Origin: Candidatus Chloroploca mongolica
Lineage (GTDB): Bacteria; Chloroflexota; Chloroflexia; Chloroflexales; Chloroflexaceae
Assembly: GCF_004762035.2 (NCBI RefSeq)
Contig: NZ_SIJK02000040.1
Location: forward strand, 1 to 43,888
Reading direction: 5' to 3'
Length of the DNA: 43,888 bases
In this document: piece by piece, positions 17,253-26,520 of the stretch
Position numbering within the stretch: the first letter of the stretch is position 1
Layout: every line of letters starts with the position of its first letter
Position numbers and translations under genes: made by a program
Notes under the pieces: model-generated
The model's database searches: none
What the model was told of the DNA's origin: nothing
What the model saw: only the letters and a program-made list of their open reading frames with translations

Positions 17253-19544
17253 CTAAAAATCAATCTCGCAACTTCCCGACATACAGGCGAGTTCCTGCGC
17301 CGCGTTCGTCAGATCTTCCTCTTCATAGCGGTAGACCTTCGAGAAATCAATCTCGGGGAAGGAAGCCGCCAGCCGCTCGTACTCTTCGCGGGTGATTTCA
17401 ACATAGGGCATGTTGTCGTACTTGGCATCAAACGCCGGCAAGAACGAGAGCCCACCAATCAGGTCGCGATGCTCCCAGACCCATTTCATCAGATCAAGCA
17501 CTTCGTCGGGACGGTAGGTGATCGTACATGACGGATTGTGCTCGGTCCAGTAGGTCTTGTTCTGCAACCAGAATTCACACTGCGCAATCGCCGAGCGATC
17601 TTTCCGCGTAATCGCCCCATCCGGGGATTTGACCGGGAAGTGGATCACCCAGGTATTGGCGTTGGCTGGGGTCTGCCCATTTTCGGGATCCATCGGCACA
17701 CCGGCATCACGCAAGACTTTGAAGATCGGTGAATGCGCGGCCACCCGTACGTTGCGAATATAGTAGGGAGCCCAGCGGGCGTGCAAGCCCGATGAACAGT
17801 TGACCAGTTGCGACGAGTTCCCCGACGGCTTGACACAACTGATCGACGCCGACTGGTTGATCCCAAGGCTAAGCGCGACCTGACGATTCGTCTCGACGGC
17901 AACATGGCGCAGGCGCTCTTTCACCCCCGCATCTTGCGCAATCGGGCTATCCATCTGGCCGGTGATATCGACCCCAAGCAGGCGCTCGTCTTCACAATTG
18001 CGCTGCCACTGCGTCCGCAAGCCGGGGAAGTGGGTCGCCAGCGACTGAATGGTGCCAATGATCGTCGCCACCTCGACCTTCTCACGCAGGGTCTCAAAGG
18101 TATCCTCGTGGCGAGCCACCGCTGCACTGAGATTGCAGAACTGCCATGGGCGCAAAACAATCTCGCCACAGGGGTTCGTGCCAAATTCGGCGGCCTGGCG
18201 GCGGGCCGGCTTGAGCAGATTCGCTGCCTGACGATTGAAAATCCCCGGCTCGCCACGCCCCGACTCAACCATCCCAAGGAACTGCGCAATAAACTCGGTC
18301 TGCGTCAGACTGCCCTGCGGCCAGACCGCCGAATTATTCGCATTCCAGCGCTGACTATTCTCGCGCTCGAAATCACCATTCTTGCAGAGACGCATCTCAT
18401 CATCGTCATAGTCAAAGAGGCTGATCATTGCGGTGCGCCTCACCCCACCGCTGACAGCAGCATTGCCAACCGAACACATCATATCGTGGGCATCAATGGG
18501 GCGCAGGAAGCTGCCCTGCCGCGCCAGAATGCGCGAGCGCACAAAATCGAGCATGATCCGCAGCGGCTCGGGGCCCGAGGCACGACCACCCTTGGTGCGC
18601 AACGGGGCACCGGCTGGACGCAAATACGACAGATCGAAATGAATATCGCCACCCTCAAACCAGGTTTCAAGACCCGCTCGCAAGGCATCGGCCCAACCCT
18701 CAGCCGAGTCTTCCACGACCATCCTGCGCGGGGCCGAGCCCGTCTGACGCCGAATCCGTGGGAAATTCTCCACATAACGCCCCTCGACCGAGAAGCCCAC
18801 CCCACAACCACTCATCGAGATAATCAACGCCTCAACAAACGAGTCAATGCTCTCAACCGGCTGATACGAGCAGTTATAAATGGCAATATTATTACGCCGG
18901 GCCGCCGGGCCAGCCATCGCCAGCAGGCGCATCGAAGGCATCGAGCGCATCTCGAGGATGGCCTGGCGGATGCGCGCATAGGTTTCGGCGGGCAGCCGCG
19001 CACCAGCGAGTTCGTAGAGATAGTCAACCGAACGATCGACGGTTTCAATCCAGGTCTCACGACGCCCAAGATCGTAATTAAAACGTGAATATTTATCAAA
19101 AAACTGGAAACGCTGCAACGGCGTTGGGAAGTACTGATCCGACTCCGCAAACGCCTGCCGCACCTCCTCGGGAATGGGCCGCTCAACTCGCTTCTTGGCA
19201 TGCTCAGCACGGTAGAGAATATAATGCTTGGCCGCTTCGAACTCACCCGCAGCCTGCAACACCATTTCCACAATGTCCTGCACCCCTTCGACCGTTGGTG
19301 ACTCACCATGCGCCTGGGCAGCCAGAATATTGACGACCCGCTCGGAAAGCTCAGTGATCGCCACCCGCGGCGTGCGACTCAGGCTGGCAAAACAGCGCGT
19401 GAGGGCATTCTCAATTCGCTCAATGTCAAACGGTACCACCCGCCCATCACGCTTCACGATCGTCGTCGGAATAACCATCCCGGCCTGATCAAGTGCCTGA
19501 AACCCGCCTGCGATATGGCTCACACCATTCGTCCCACTTGCCAT
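17253..19544 (-). CDS. nrdJ: Adenosylcobalamin-dependent ribonucleotide reductase (class II, monomeric type)
   Basis: A 763-residue enzyme that reduces ribonucleotides to deoxyribonucleotides with a B12-generated thiyl radical, so it works with or without oxygen. An ATP-cone-like region (residues about 25-115, VKRDGRVVPFDIERI) is followed by the barrel with NCSYQPV, the SGCGVGFS segment and the conserved NPCGEI finger loop. The C-terminal redox pair is Cys754 and Cys759 (CMSGSC), with the same spacing as in the Lactobacillus leichmannii triphosphate reductase. A gaggag ribosome-binding site precedes the ATG. Two NrdR-like boxes lie 160-210 bases upstream. No NrdA/NrdB partner is nearby. Confidence 0.93.
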   Translation of the reverse strand: MASGTNGVSHIAGGFQALDQAGMVIPTTIVKRDGRVVPFDIERIENALTRCFASLSRTPRVAITELSERVVNILAAQAHGESPTVEGVQDIVEMVLQAAGEFEAAKHYILYRAEHAKKRVERPIPEEVRQAFAESDQYFPTPLQRFQFFDKYSRFNYDLGRRETWIETVDRSVDYLYELAGARLPAETYARIRQAILEMRSMPSMRLLAMAGPAARRNNIAIYNCSYQPVESIDSFVEALIISMSGCGVGFSVEGRYVENFPRIRRQTGSAPRRMVVEDSAEGWADALRAGLETWFEGGDIHFDLSYLRPAGAPLRTKGGRASGPEPLRIMLDFVRSRILARQGSFLRPIDAHDMMCSVGNAAVSGGVRRTAMISLFDYDDDEMRLCKNGDFERENSQRWNANNSAVWPQGSLTQTEFIAQFLGMVESGRGEPGIFNRQAANLLKPARRQAAEFGTNPCGEIVLRPWQFCNLSAAVARHEDTFETLREKVEVATIIGTIQSLATHFPGLRTQWQRNCEDERLLGVDITGQMDSPIAQDAGVKERLRHVAVETNRQVALSLGINQSASISCVKPSGNSSQLVNCSSGLHARWAPYYIRNVRVAAHSPIFKVLRDAGVPMDPENGQTPANANTWVIHFPVKSPDGAITRKDRSAIAQCEFWLQNKTYWTEHNPSCTITYRPDEVLDLMKWVWEHRDLIGGLSFLPAFDAKYDNMPYVEITREEYERLAASFPEIDFSKVYRYEEEDLTNAAQELACMSGSCEIDF

Positions 19545-19705
19545 ACAACCTGCTCCTCTATCTTCACCTGCTGTGACTAAACAATGGCAACACGCTTAAC
19601 CTGTACATAAGGCACCCGACCGTGCCAGAACAACCTAAGAGTGTAAATAATTAAATCGTCGTTAAAGAAATCTGCGTTGAGCGACTGAGTGACTTCTTCA
19701 GGGAA

Positions 19706-19753
19706 CCACTACATATAGTACAGATTTATTATGTAGACCTCTACATCTAGGGG
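19706..19753 (-). promoter_or_regulatory. Tandem NrdR-like boxes upstream of nrdJ
   Basis: Box 1 (19706-19721) contains CTACATATAGTA and box 2 (19738-19753) contains CTACATCTAGGG. Both resemble the 16-base NrdR consensus acaCwAtATaTwGtgt. Their centres are 32 bases apart, about three helical turns, which is the usual NrdR arrangement upstream of ribonucleotide reductase genes. This predicts repression of nrdJ by NrdR when dATP is high. nrdR itself is not in the window. The 270-base nrdJ upstream gap holds no other gene and no recognisable cobalamin riboswitch. Confidence 0.7.
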
Positions 19754-19814
19754 TCACAACGATGCCGCGCCAGTGTAGCACACAGGTGCGTGGTATGTCA
19801 AGGCAAGAAAAAGT

Positions 19815-20882
19815 TTAACACTCAGCGGCGTTACAATGCAACCGCAGAAAGCCGCGTTCCAGCAGGTCGCTCATCCTGAACGCATCAAGATCAAGGATAA
19901 CCCGTGCATTCAAGGGTGCCCGCGCAGCCGCTTCACGCAATGACCCTTCGTAGTCAAACCCCGGCATACCAACATAACTCGCCAGTTGCTCAAACCCGCT
20001 TGCCCCGAGGGCTACCGTGGCACGCTGACGCTCGGTCAGCGCAATAATCGTCTGCCCGCGGATCAACTCACCTTCCGCGACCACACGTACCACGGCGAGA
20101 TGCCCCTTGCCTAGTTGAGGATGCAGGGCGTACACCGTTGCTGCCACCGCAGGCAAGGGCATCGCCAGCGCCTGGTGACTTCCCGCCTGTAGGTATCCCT
20201 CCAGCAGGCGCGCGAGCAATGCCCCGGACTGACCACATCGTTCTTCCAGCAACCGCACCGCCGCCGCACCAAGCCGCAGCTTCTCGAACGCATCGCGGGT
20301 CACCAGTTCAACATGCATCCCACTCTCAAGCACCACCGCAAGCGCATGCGGATCAGCAAACGCATTAAATTCAGCTGCGGGAGTCAGCGAACCCGCCCCA
20401 TGCGCCCCAGCTACCGCGACGAGCCGCACCCCGGCCAGATCAGTCGGGTACGCCTGCACCGCCCGCGCAACGTTGGTCAACGGCCCTAACGCAAGAATGG
20501 TCAGATCTGCATACAGCCGCGCCGCCGCGGCAATAGCTCCTGGCGCACCCACCGGTAGATTCGCCAGGTTGTGCGGCTGCTGATGCCCCCAGAATGCATC
20601 ACGCCCATGCGTGATGACGCCAGTATTCGTACGCAAATGGATCAGCGGAGCCGAAGCGCCCATCGTTACAGGAACGTCACGTTGCAACGTAGCGAGCAAC
20701 GTCAAGACATTCGCCGTCGTATGCTGTAATGTCCCACTCCCAAAGACCGTACTTACCCCCACTACCTCTACCGACGGCGCAGCGAGCAACCATGCCAGCG
20801 CAAGCGCATCATCACAACCTGGATCGGTATCAACAAAAATCGGTTGAGGCTTGACACTGATTGGCAAACCATCAATCATCAC
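19815..20882 (-). CDS. Inosine/uridine-preferring nucleoside hydrolase
   Basis: A 355-residue protein of the IunH/URH1 family, which hydrolyses the N-glycosidic bond of ribonucleosides to free base and ribose for salvage. The calcium- and ribose-binding signature DTDPGCDD lies at residues 18-25, and the later EFNAFADPHA segment provides the second Asp/Asn cluster typical of the active site. The length is at the upper end for the family. There is no signal peptide, so it is cytoplasmic. The ATG at 20882 overlaps the stop of the upstream membrane-protein gene (ATGA), indicating translational coupling. Base specificity cannot be read from sequence alone. Confidence 0.9.
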   Translation of the reverse strand: MMIDGLPISVKPQPIFVDTDPGCDDALALAWLLAAPSVEVVGVSTVFGSGTLQHTTANVLTLLATLQRDVPVTMGASAPLIHLRTNTGVITHGRDAFWGHQQPHNLANLPVGAPGAIAAAARLYADLTILALGPLTNVARAVQAYPTDLAGVRLVAVAGAHGAGSLTPAAEFNAFADPHALAVVLESGMHVELVTRDAFEKLRLGAAAVRLLEERCGQSGALLARLLEGYLQAGSHQALAMPLPAVAATVYALHPQLGKGHLAVVRVVAEGELIRGQTIIALTERQRATVALGASGFEQLASYVGMPGFDYEGSLREAAARAPLNARVILDLDAFRMSDLLERGFLRLHCNAAEC

Positions 20883-21535
20883 GGTCTCGTTTCATTGAGT
20901 GAGGAAGGCACCAACTCTTCGAGCGCATAGTCAGCCCGTGCCGCCTGAAGCGCTTCGACAAAAGCCCGAGGACGCTCAGGGCTCAGAATCATCGTTGTCC
21001 GTTGATCACGGGCCACCGCCACCAGTCGCTCACGATTCGTCGCAAGAAAGAAGACTTCACCATACGGCGCAAGGCGAAACGGCCCCTGGTAGCCAAAAAT
21101 ACCCGCATTAAAGGCAAAACGCAACCCCCGACGTGGCACATCGGCCAGATCCGATGCGAGTGACACCCCGATCACCAGCTTCAAGGGAATGCGTAAGGCC
21201 GGCATCAACCGCCGCCGCACAACCAGTTCCGTCGCCGTGATCTCATACCGACGAGGCTGCACTGCATAGGTCAACAACAAAAAGACGGCGATCGCCAGGG
21301 CCAAGGCCACCGGTATGAGCAAGCCATCCCAGCGCATGTTCGCCAGATACGCAAAAAGCAACGGCAAGACAAGCAAGCCCCCGAGATACGCAAGGCCGGT
21401 TGTTACCCGCAACGCATACGCATCCAGTGGGGCCACGAGAAAAATCTGTGTCGGTGTTGGAACCTGTTTCGTTTGACGTTTCACAGAGTCATTATATACT
21501 GATCTTAGTGCATTGTTTACCAGGTTGCCATCCAT
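20879..21535 (-). CDS. Two-TM membrane protein with bacterial PH-like domain
   Basis: About 218 residues from ATG 21535. Two adjacent hydrophobic segments (around TGLAYLGGLLVLPLLFAYLA and LLIPVALALAIAVFLLLTYAV) are followed by a beta-rich domain. It starts at RRYEITATELVVRRR and includes IFGYQGPFRLAPYGEVFFLATN, a pattern of bacterial PH domains (bPH_5 type). Start choice is uncertain: a perfect TATAAT on this strand (21496-21491) would place the transcript start near the in-frame GTG at 21484, giving a leaderless mRNA and a 201-residue protein. Coupled to the nucleoside hydrolase by a 4-base overlap. The function of the pair is unknown. Confidence 0.75.
   Translation of the reverse strand: MDGNLVNNALRSVYNDSVKRQTKQVPTPTQIFLVAPLDAYALRVTTGLAYLGGLLVLPLLFAYLANMRWDGLLIPVALALAIAVFLLLTYAVQPRRYEITATELVVRRRLMPALRIPLKLVIGVSLASDLADVPRRGLRFAFNAGIFGYQGPFRLAPYGEVFFLATNRERLVAVARDQRTTMILSPERPRAFVEALQAARADYALEELVPSSLNETRP
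21473..21500 (+). promoter_or_regulatory. Divergent promoter for the alpha/beta-hydrolase gene
   Basis: TTGACG (21473-21478) and TATACT (21495-21500), with a 16-base spacer, face the gene at 21578. On the opposite strand TATAAT (21496-21491) overlaps the same bases and faces the PH-domain gene, so the two promoters compete or are co-regulated. Confidence 0.6.
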
Positions 21536-21577
21536 GCAACTCTTTCGCTGGCCCTGCCAGCCCAACCAAAGAAATCC

Positions 21578-22477
21578 ATGAACCAAACCACACTGAATCT
21601 TCTGCCGGTCGCCCCAACCTATTTCGACTGGCGAGGCCATCGCATCGCCCACTATCACGCCGGTGAAGGGGAACCGGTGCTTCTCATCCACAGTATCAAC
21701 GCCGCCGCCTCAGCCTTCGAGATGCGCGGCCCGTTTACCGGGCTCGGCGAGGGCTTTGCCGTGCATGCCATCGACCTACTTGGCTATGGCAATAGTGACC
21801 GCCCAACCCGCACCTATCAGGCCGAAGACTACATTGACCAGATCGGGGTCGCGCTCGAGCGGGTCGGCCAACCCGTGACGCTCATTGCCAGTTCACTCAG
21901 TTCAGCCTATGCCGTAACCGCCGCCGCCCGTTGGCCCGACCGCGTCAAGGCCCTCGTGCTCGCCTGTCCCACCGGCATGGGGCAACTCTCTGATCCGGCT
22001 GGCCCCATCGCCAGACGCATCCATCAGTCCCTCCGTGGCTCAGCCGGGCGTGCCATTTTTGACCGCCTGACCAGTCGCAAGGGTACCGCTTACTTCTTGC
22101 GTTCACAGGCCTACCACGATCCCGCTACGGTTACCAGCGCCACGCACGACGGCTTCTACCTCACCAGTCGTCGCCCAGGGGCACACTATGCGCCAATCTG
22201 CTTTCTTACTGGTCTGCTCAACTGCGACGTACGCGCAATCTTACCAACGCTTCGCCAGCCAACCCTGCTGATCTGGGGGCGTCAGGCCACCACCACCCCC
22301 GTCAAGCGGGCCGATGCCTTCCTCGCCGCGAATCCTCGCGTTCGCCTCGAGGTTATCGATCAAGCGTCGATGTTAGTGCAGGATGAAAAACCCGCCGAGT
22401 TCAATGCCCTCGTGCGTACCTTCCTGGCGTCAACCGTCAATGCAATGCCATCTCACGCAGAGCCGGTGCTATCGTAG
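21578..22477 (+). CDS. Alpha/beta-hydrolase-fold protein with atypical catalytic residues
   Basis: A 299-residue alpha/beta-hydrolase fold: an oxyanion region near LLIHSINAAAS, the DLLGYGNSDRP strand-loop, and a nucleophile elbow ASSLS in place of the usual GxSxG. The strand that normally carries the acid reads LLIWGRQATTTPV, and the position of the catalytic His (normally GH before the last helix) reads ASMLVQDEKP. Acid and His thus both appear replaced. The protein may be a non-hydrolytic member or use other residues. Similar sequences with WGRQA-TP are, as far as I recall, common in phototrophs. It is preceded by its own promoter and followed by a terminator hairpin. Confidence 0.85.
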   Translation: MNQTTLNLLPVAPTYFDWRGHRIAHYHAGEGEPVLLIHSINAAASAFEMRGPFTGLGEGFAVHAIDLLGYGNSDRPTRTYQAEDYIDQIGVALERVGQPVTLIASSLSSAYAVTAAARWPDRVKALVLACPTGMGQLSDPAGPIARRIHQSLRGSAGRAIFDRLTSRKGTAYFLRSQAYHDPATVTSATHDGFYLTSRRPGAHYAPICFLTGLLNCDVRAILPTLRQPTLLIWGRQATTTPVKRADAFLAANPRVRLEVIDQASMLVQDEKPAEFNALVRTFLASTVNAMPSHAEPVLS

Positions 22478-22479
22478 GT

Positions 22480-22529
22480 GAGGTGCGCTGACGCGACCGC
22501 TCTACAGGGCCGCGTCAGCGCCTCTCACC
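22480..22529 (+). terminator. Hairpin after the alpha/beta-hydrolase gene
   Basis: The arms around gcgctgacgcg and cgcgtcagcgc enclose about 15 bases and are extended by ggtgag / ctctcacc. It lies directly after the stop at 22477. There is no clear T-run, so termination efficiency is uncertain. Confidence 0.5.
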
Positions 22530-22658
22530 CCAACTCCGGCATCTCAACCGGCTCATCACGCGGCTCACACACCCCACAAAAGAGCGCCCGCGCCGTGACC
22601 ATCGCCTGGTGCCTACCTCTACCTCGTTGATCTTTATACAGCGCCACAATATATGGTC

Positions 22659-24611
22659 TTACGGCACAAGAATGGTGCCAACCACAACAGGCTCGATCCC
22701 TGGTGGCAATGCTTCCCCATCAGAAAAGGCTGCTTCAGGATGCGTTGCATCATACCACGCAACCTGCCATTCGTAGCGTCCGGCAGGGATATCATCCGGA
22801 ACCTCAAACACAAAGCGCTCATAGATCAGTTGGTCAGCAGGCCAGGTTGTGATTGGCTGCACCACATACGTCGGCAGATGCACAAGCCGTGTGTCGCTCG
22901 CTACGCCGAGTTGACTGATCGCAACCCACGGTGTTGCCGGCGGCGACCCGTTCAACTCCCAGACAAACGTTGCCTCGAAACGCCGTCCTTCCCCCTCATT
23001 CACCGCAAAACCACGCAGCGTTGCCGGGCCAAGATCAAGACTCTTGGCCGAAAACTCCACCGTCGACGTCAGCGTAATTGTGTTGCTCAAGACCCGCGCT
23101 GCCGGCGCGTCGCGCTGAAAAAGCAACAGACCATCGCGGGCAGCAACCAGGCCAAACGCGGGATCGGCGAGCAAAGCACGGATCTCCGCCTCTTCATACG
23201 CCACCGTCGGCAAAATACCCGCGTCGGTCAGCGTACGCCAGTCAAAAAGCGCATCGGCCAGCACATACTCCACCTCGGGCAAGAGTGACGGCAAACGCTC
23301 GCCCCCGGGATCATCAGGGTAACGCACAAGATAGAGCTTCTCACGATCCACCAGGCGGGGGGCAAGGAACATTGAAGCCGCCAGTGGCACCGTATCAGGC
23401 AACTCTGCGGCCAGAAAGCGATCCTTCACCTCATCACGCGCCACGCGCCCATAACGCGCATGATCCAACCCCTGCCCCGGTAACGCCAGCCAGAAACGCG
23501 GATTCAACGGCTGATCAACCATCAAAAGGCTAACCACAGCCACAATCACAGTGGTAAAGATCAGATCCGGCTTCCACTGCCGCACACGCTCATCCGGCGC
23601 AGCCTCGGCAGCCTGCTGGCGCAAGCGCACCGCCCCATCAATCACCGCCATCACCACAAAAGGCACCACCAGCGCATAATGGTGATAGGCATAGTGATAG
23701 ACCGCACCAGGGCCAGTACTGAGCAGCACAGCCAGCGTCAACGGGGCCGCAGGCAACAACCAGCGCCAGCCACGCCAACCTAAAAAGAGCACCGGACCAA
23801 AGACCAGCAACGCACTCACCAGGCGTGGCAGCAACGTGCCCCAGACCTGCTGCAGATCGCCATAATAGTGGTTCACATACCCTGACGTGACCGCGAGACC
23901 CGTTGCCGAAGGAACAAAGAGCCCACGCACCCCAAAGAAGACCACACTCCCGTAGAGTGCCGCGGCAAGCATCGTCCACGTCCCGGCGCGGCGACGCTCG
24001 GCCCAAAACCAGAGAAACGCCCCGATCCCAAAGACCGGCGCCGCCACATACACCTTGCTCAACAAGCTCAACGCAATCCAGAAGGCATACCAACGCCAGG
24101 CCTGGCGATCGGCAGCATCGAGGGCAAAGAGTAGCAGCGGCATCGCCAGCGTATCGCCGTGAAAATCAAAGAGCACCGCCGTCAACGCCACCGGATAGAG
24201 CAAATAGATCAGAGCCACACTCCGGGCTGCGGCAACATCCTCCAGATGGCGCAGCGCCATCCGATAAGCCGGCAGCGCCCCGGCAACCATCAGCAGCGCC
24301 TGCCCAATCAACAACGGCTGAGGATTGGGCCAGAGCGCCAGCAGCGGCACAAAAGCGAGATAGATCACCTCGACATGCCCAGCCAGGCGACTCACATTGC
24401 CCCCCGGCCCCGTCGTCACCAGAGGTTGCCCACGCAACACCGACAAAATCGCCTGCGTCATATTGCCCAGATCGAGCATCCCGGCATTATAGCCCCAATA
24501 ACGCGCCAGACTCAACCCAACCAGCACCACAGCGACCACCAGCATCGCCACCCAGAGGAACCGATCACGGGGGAGAGAGGGCGTACGATCCTCTGTAAAC
24601 GTAGTATCCAT
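22659..24611 (-). CDS. DUF2079 polytopic membrane protein
   Basis: A 650-residue protein with about ten hydrophobic segments in its first 420 residues, beginning after DRFLWVAMLVVAVVLVGLSL, and a soluble C-terminal part of about 220 residues. The motif LDLGNMTQAI after the first segment and the later DFHGDTLAMPLLLFAL match the DUF2079 family, relatives of GT-C-like membrane proteins. A catalytic role in glycosyl transfer has been suggested for such folds but is not shown here. It is the last gene of a five-gene minus-strand cluster, 9 bases after the methyltransferase stop, so it is probably co-transcribed. Likely in envelope glycan metabolism by context. Confidence 0.8.
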   Translation of the reverse strand: MDTTFTEDRTPSLPRDRFLWVAMLVVAVVLVGLSLARYWGYNAGMLDLGNMTQAILSVLRGQPLVTTGPGGNVSRLAGHVEVIYLAFVPLLALWPNPQPLLIGQALLMVAGALPAYRMALRHLEDVAAARSVALIYLLYPVALTAVLFDFHGDTLAMPLLLFALDAADRQAWRWYAFWIALSLLSKVYVAAPVFGIGAFLWFWAERRRAGTWTMLAAALYGSVVFFGVRGLFVPSATGLAVTSGYVNHYYGDLQQVWGTLLPRLVSALLVFGPVLFLGWRGWRWLLPAAPLTLAVLLSTGPGAVYHYAYHHYALVVPFVVMAVIDGAVRLRQQAAEAAPDERVRQWKPDLIFTTVIVAVVSLLMVDQPLNPRFWLALPGQGLDHARYGRVARDEVKDRFLAAELPDTVPLAASMFLAPRLVDREKLYLVRYPDDPGGERLPSLLPEVEYVLADALFDWRTLTDAGILPTVAYEEAEIRALLADPAFGLVAARDGLLLFQRDAPAARVLSNTITLTSTVEFSAKSLDLGPATLRGFAVNEGEGRRFEATFVWELNGSPPATPWVAISQLGVASDTRLVHLPTYVVQPITTWPADQLIYERFVFEVPDDIPAGRYEWQVAWYDATHPEAAFSDGEALPPGIEPVVVGTILVP

Positions 24612-24620
24612 AGATTTAGC

Positions 24621-25532
24621 TTATCTTGGGCGTTGCGCAATAATGCGGATAACCCCACTTGACTTCATGACAGCAGAAATTAACCCAAAGGGCAGAAAGA
24701 ACAGAATCGCGAACGGATTTTGATAACGAACAAAACGCGCTAACTTCCCAAAACCCAGTGCTTGCAACCAGAAACGTGTACTCCCGATCCAAAAATTGGG
24801 CGTTGAAATATGCATAATTGAACAGATACGCAATGACACTAAACGAAACAAAAGTGCAAGTGTGGTGGAAGGAAAGAGCGAAAGATGACGAGGAACATCA
24901 TATCCATACCAATGAGACTTGAAAATACGAGCCGTATGCGAGTCAAGATTTGGAATCGTAACAATGCAATAGCCCCCAGGACGCAGGATATACTCAATAT
25001 ACTTCAGTAGGGCTAATGGATCAGCAACATGTTCCAGCACATGTCTCATCACAATAAGATCAACACTACCCGGTGGAAGATCAACATCAGCTAATTGGCC
25101 GGTACGCACATCCAGATCATAGCGATCGCGTGCAAGCTGTGCTGCCACACCACTTATCTCAACGCCTATGAGATGAGGCCGTCCACGACGACGTAATTCG
25201 TTGAGAAACTCACCTGTCGCTGAACCAAGTTCAAGAATACGGCTTGCTGGCGTTGTCAGGGCAAGAATTTCACCAATCTCAGCACGCCAGGCCATACGAC
25301 GCATCAACATCAAGAGTGACTGGGGGCGCTGCATATAACTCTCATATGAAGCCGGATAGATCGCCGCTAGTTCTTCATCCGTGGTGGGGCGTGGCGTCAG
25401 CGTAACCAGACCACACTCTCGACACTGAAGCAATGTGTAGATGGCCCTATTCGTCAAAATCGTGCGATCGTAGCCTCTGCCAAGCGTATGAAAGGTTTCA
25501 TTTCCACAGAGATTGCAACGCTGCACATGCAC
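24621..25532 (-). CDS. Zinc-ribbon class I SAM-dependent methyltransferase
   Basis: A 303-residue protein. An N-terminal CNLCG ... CRECG pair forms a probable zinc ribbon. The SAM-binding motif I is ILELGSATGEF, and the DLIVMRHVLEHV and LRPGGYCIVTIPN strands follow, as in the Methyltransf_23 group acting on sugars, quinones or lipids. I place the start at GTG 25532 because aaaggag (25545-25539) lies about 7 bases upstream; a longer in-frame start would overlap the neighbouring gene by 59 bases. A C-terminal hydrophobic stretch (NPFAILFFLPFGLISAV) may associate with the membrane. Context suggests methylation of an envelope glycan. Confidence 0.82.
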   Translation of the reverse strand: MHVQRCNLCGNETFHTLGRGYDRTILTNRAIYTLLQCRECGLVTLTPRPTTDEELAAIYPASYESYMQRPQSLLMLMRRMAWRAEIGEILALTTPASRILELGSATGEFLNELRRRGRPHLIGVEISGVAAQLARDRYDLDVRTGQLADVDLPPGSVDLIVMRHVLEHVADPLALLKYIEYILRPGGYCIVTIPNLDSHTARIFKSHWYGYDVPRHLSLFPSTTLALLFRLVSLRICSIMHISTPNFWIGSTRFWLQALGFGKLARFVRYQNPFAILFFLPFGLISAVMKSSGVIRIIAQRPR

Positions 25533-25554
25533 AACTCGCTCCTTTAACCTGAGG

Positions 25555-26520
25555 TCACAGGCCTTGCTTAAACACCGTGTCGGGAATCGATTGACGACGG
25601 CGACCAATCGCAAAGACTAATCCACCAATCAAACCTGTGCCATTACTTAAAACATGCATAAAGAGCGATAACGCAAGAGCCTCGGCCGGGCTCACTCCAA
25701 CAAAACCCAGTAGCAACACAAGGGCATTATCTTGTAAACCCAGTCCATTAATTGCGATTGGGAGAACCGTAATCGCCTGACTGAAGGGGATCATAGCAAA
25801 ATAGGCGACCGGACTTGCCATAATCCCAAACGATCTACCCGCAAAATAGACTGCCAAGCAGATCGTTAGTTGCCGTAATGCCGAAACAAGAGCACTGCCA
25901 AACAGGATATCGGGACGCCTCCGCAAGGCCATGAGACTCGCATGTGCTTTCACAAGTGAAGCACCTATTCGCTGCCACATCCGCCTGGGGAGCATGCGTT
26001 CAATGACTTTTAACAATGTATTGTTAAAAAGGAGACCAACTACACCTACAAAGAGACCCGTGATCACGGCCAGTGCCATTATCAGCGTCGTATTGATCCA
26101 GACTTCAGGCAAAAAAAGCAATGCCACGAGTCCAACCGCAATTGTAACACCCATCCCAATAATGCGATCCATCAGCACTGACGAGACGGCAGCCTCACGT
26201 TGCTCGGTGTCTGGAGCAATCAGCACCATCTTCACGAGATCGCCTCCAATGGATGAAGGCAAAAACATGCTAAAAAAAGTGCCGATCAACAAAATACGTA
26301 GCAAATTCAAGAATGGTTGCCGAACCCCCATTCCATACAACAATAACTGCCAGCGTAATACACCCAAAAAGAGCGCAAAAAGATTTGCAAGGATGCCGGC
26401 CATGAGCCACCAGGGATCAGCCCCCCTCAAGATCGCTCCCACGCTGGTGAGTTCTACCTGCGTCAGTAACCATCCAACCAGAAACAGGGTTAGCACGATG
26501 CGCAAGATAGTCTTGCCCAT
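25555..26520 (-). CDS. UPF0104 / LPG-synthase-TM family membrane protein
   Basis: A 321-residue polytopic membrane protein of the family that includes the flippase domain of MprF (lysylphosphatidylglycerol synthase). There are seven to eight hydrophobic helices and the family-typical FFSMFLPSSIGGDLVKM loop. No aminoacyl-transferase domain is attached, so it is the flippase-like half only. ATG 26520 overlaps the last base of the upstream glycosyltransferase stop (TGATG), indicating coupled translation; GTG 26529 is an alternative. In such clusters these proteins are thought to move lipid-linked sugars or lipids. The substrate is inferred only from context. Confidence 0.87.
   Translation of the reverse strand: MGKTILRIVLTLFLVGWLLTQVELTSVGAILRGADPWWLMAGILANLFALFLGVLRWQLLLYGMGVRQPFLNLLRILLIGTFFSMFLPSSIGGDLVKMVLIAPDTEQREAAVSSVLMDRIIGMGVTIAVGLVALLFLPEVWINTTLIMALAVITGLFVGVVGLLFNNTLLKVIERMLPRRMWQRIGASLVKAHASLMALRRRPDILFGSALVSALRQLTICLAVYFAGRSFGIMASPVAYFAMIPFSQAITVLPIAINGLGLQDNALVLLLGFVGVSPAEALALSLFMHVLSNGTGLIGGLVFAIGRRRQSIPDTVFKQGL

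Noticed and set aside
17808-19088. A 426-codon plus-strand ORF across nrdJ
   Set aside because: It is the complement of a strongly conserved reductase, with an implausible Arg/His/Thr-rich product.
19545-19814. Cobalamin riboswitch upstream of the B12-dependent reductase
   Set aside because: No B12-box-like sequence or matching fold was seen. NrdR-like boxes explain the region better.
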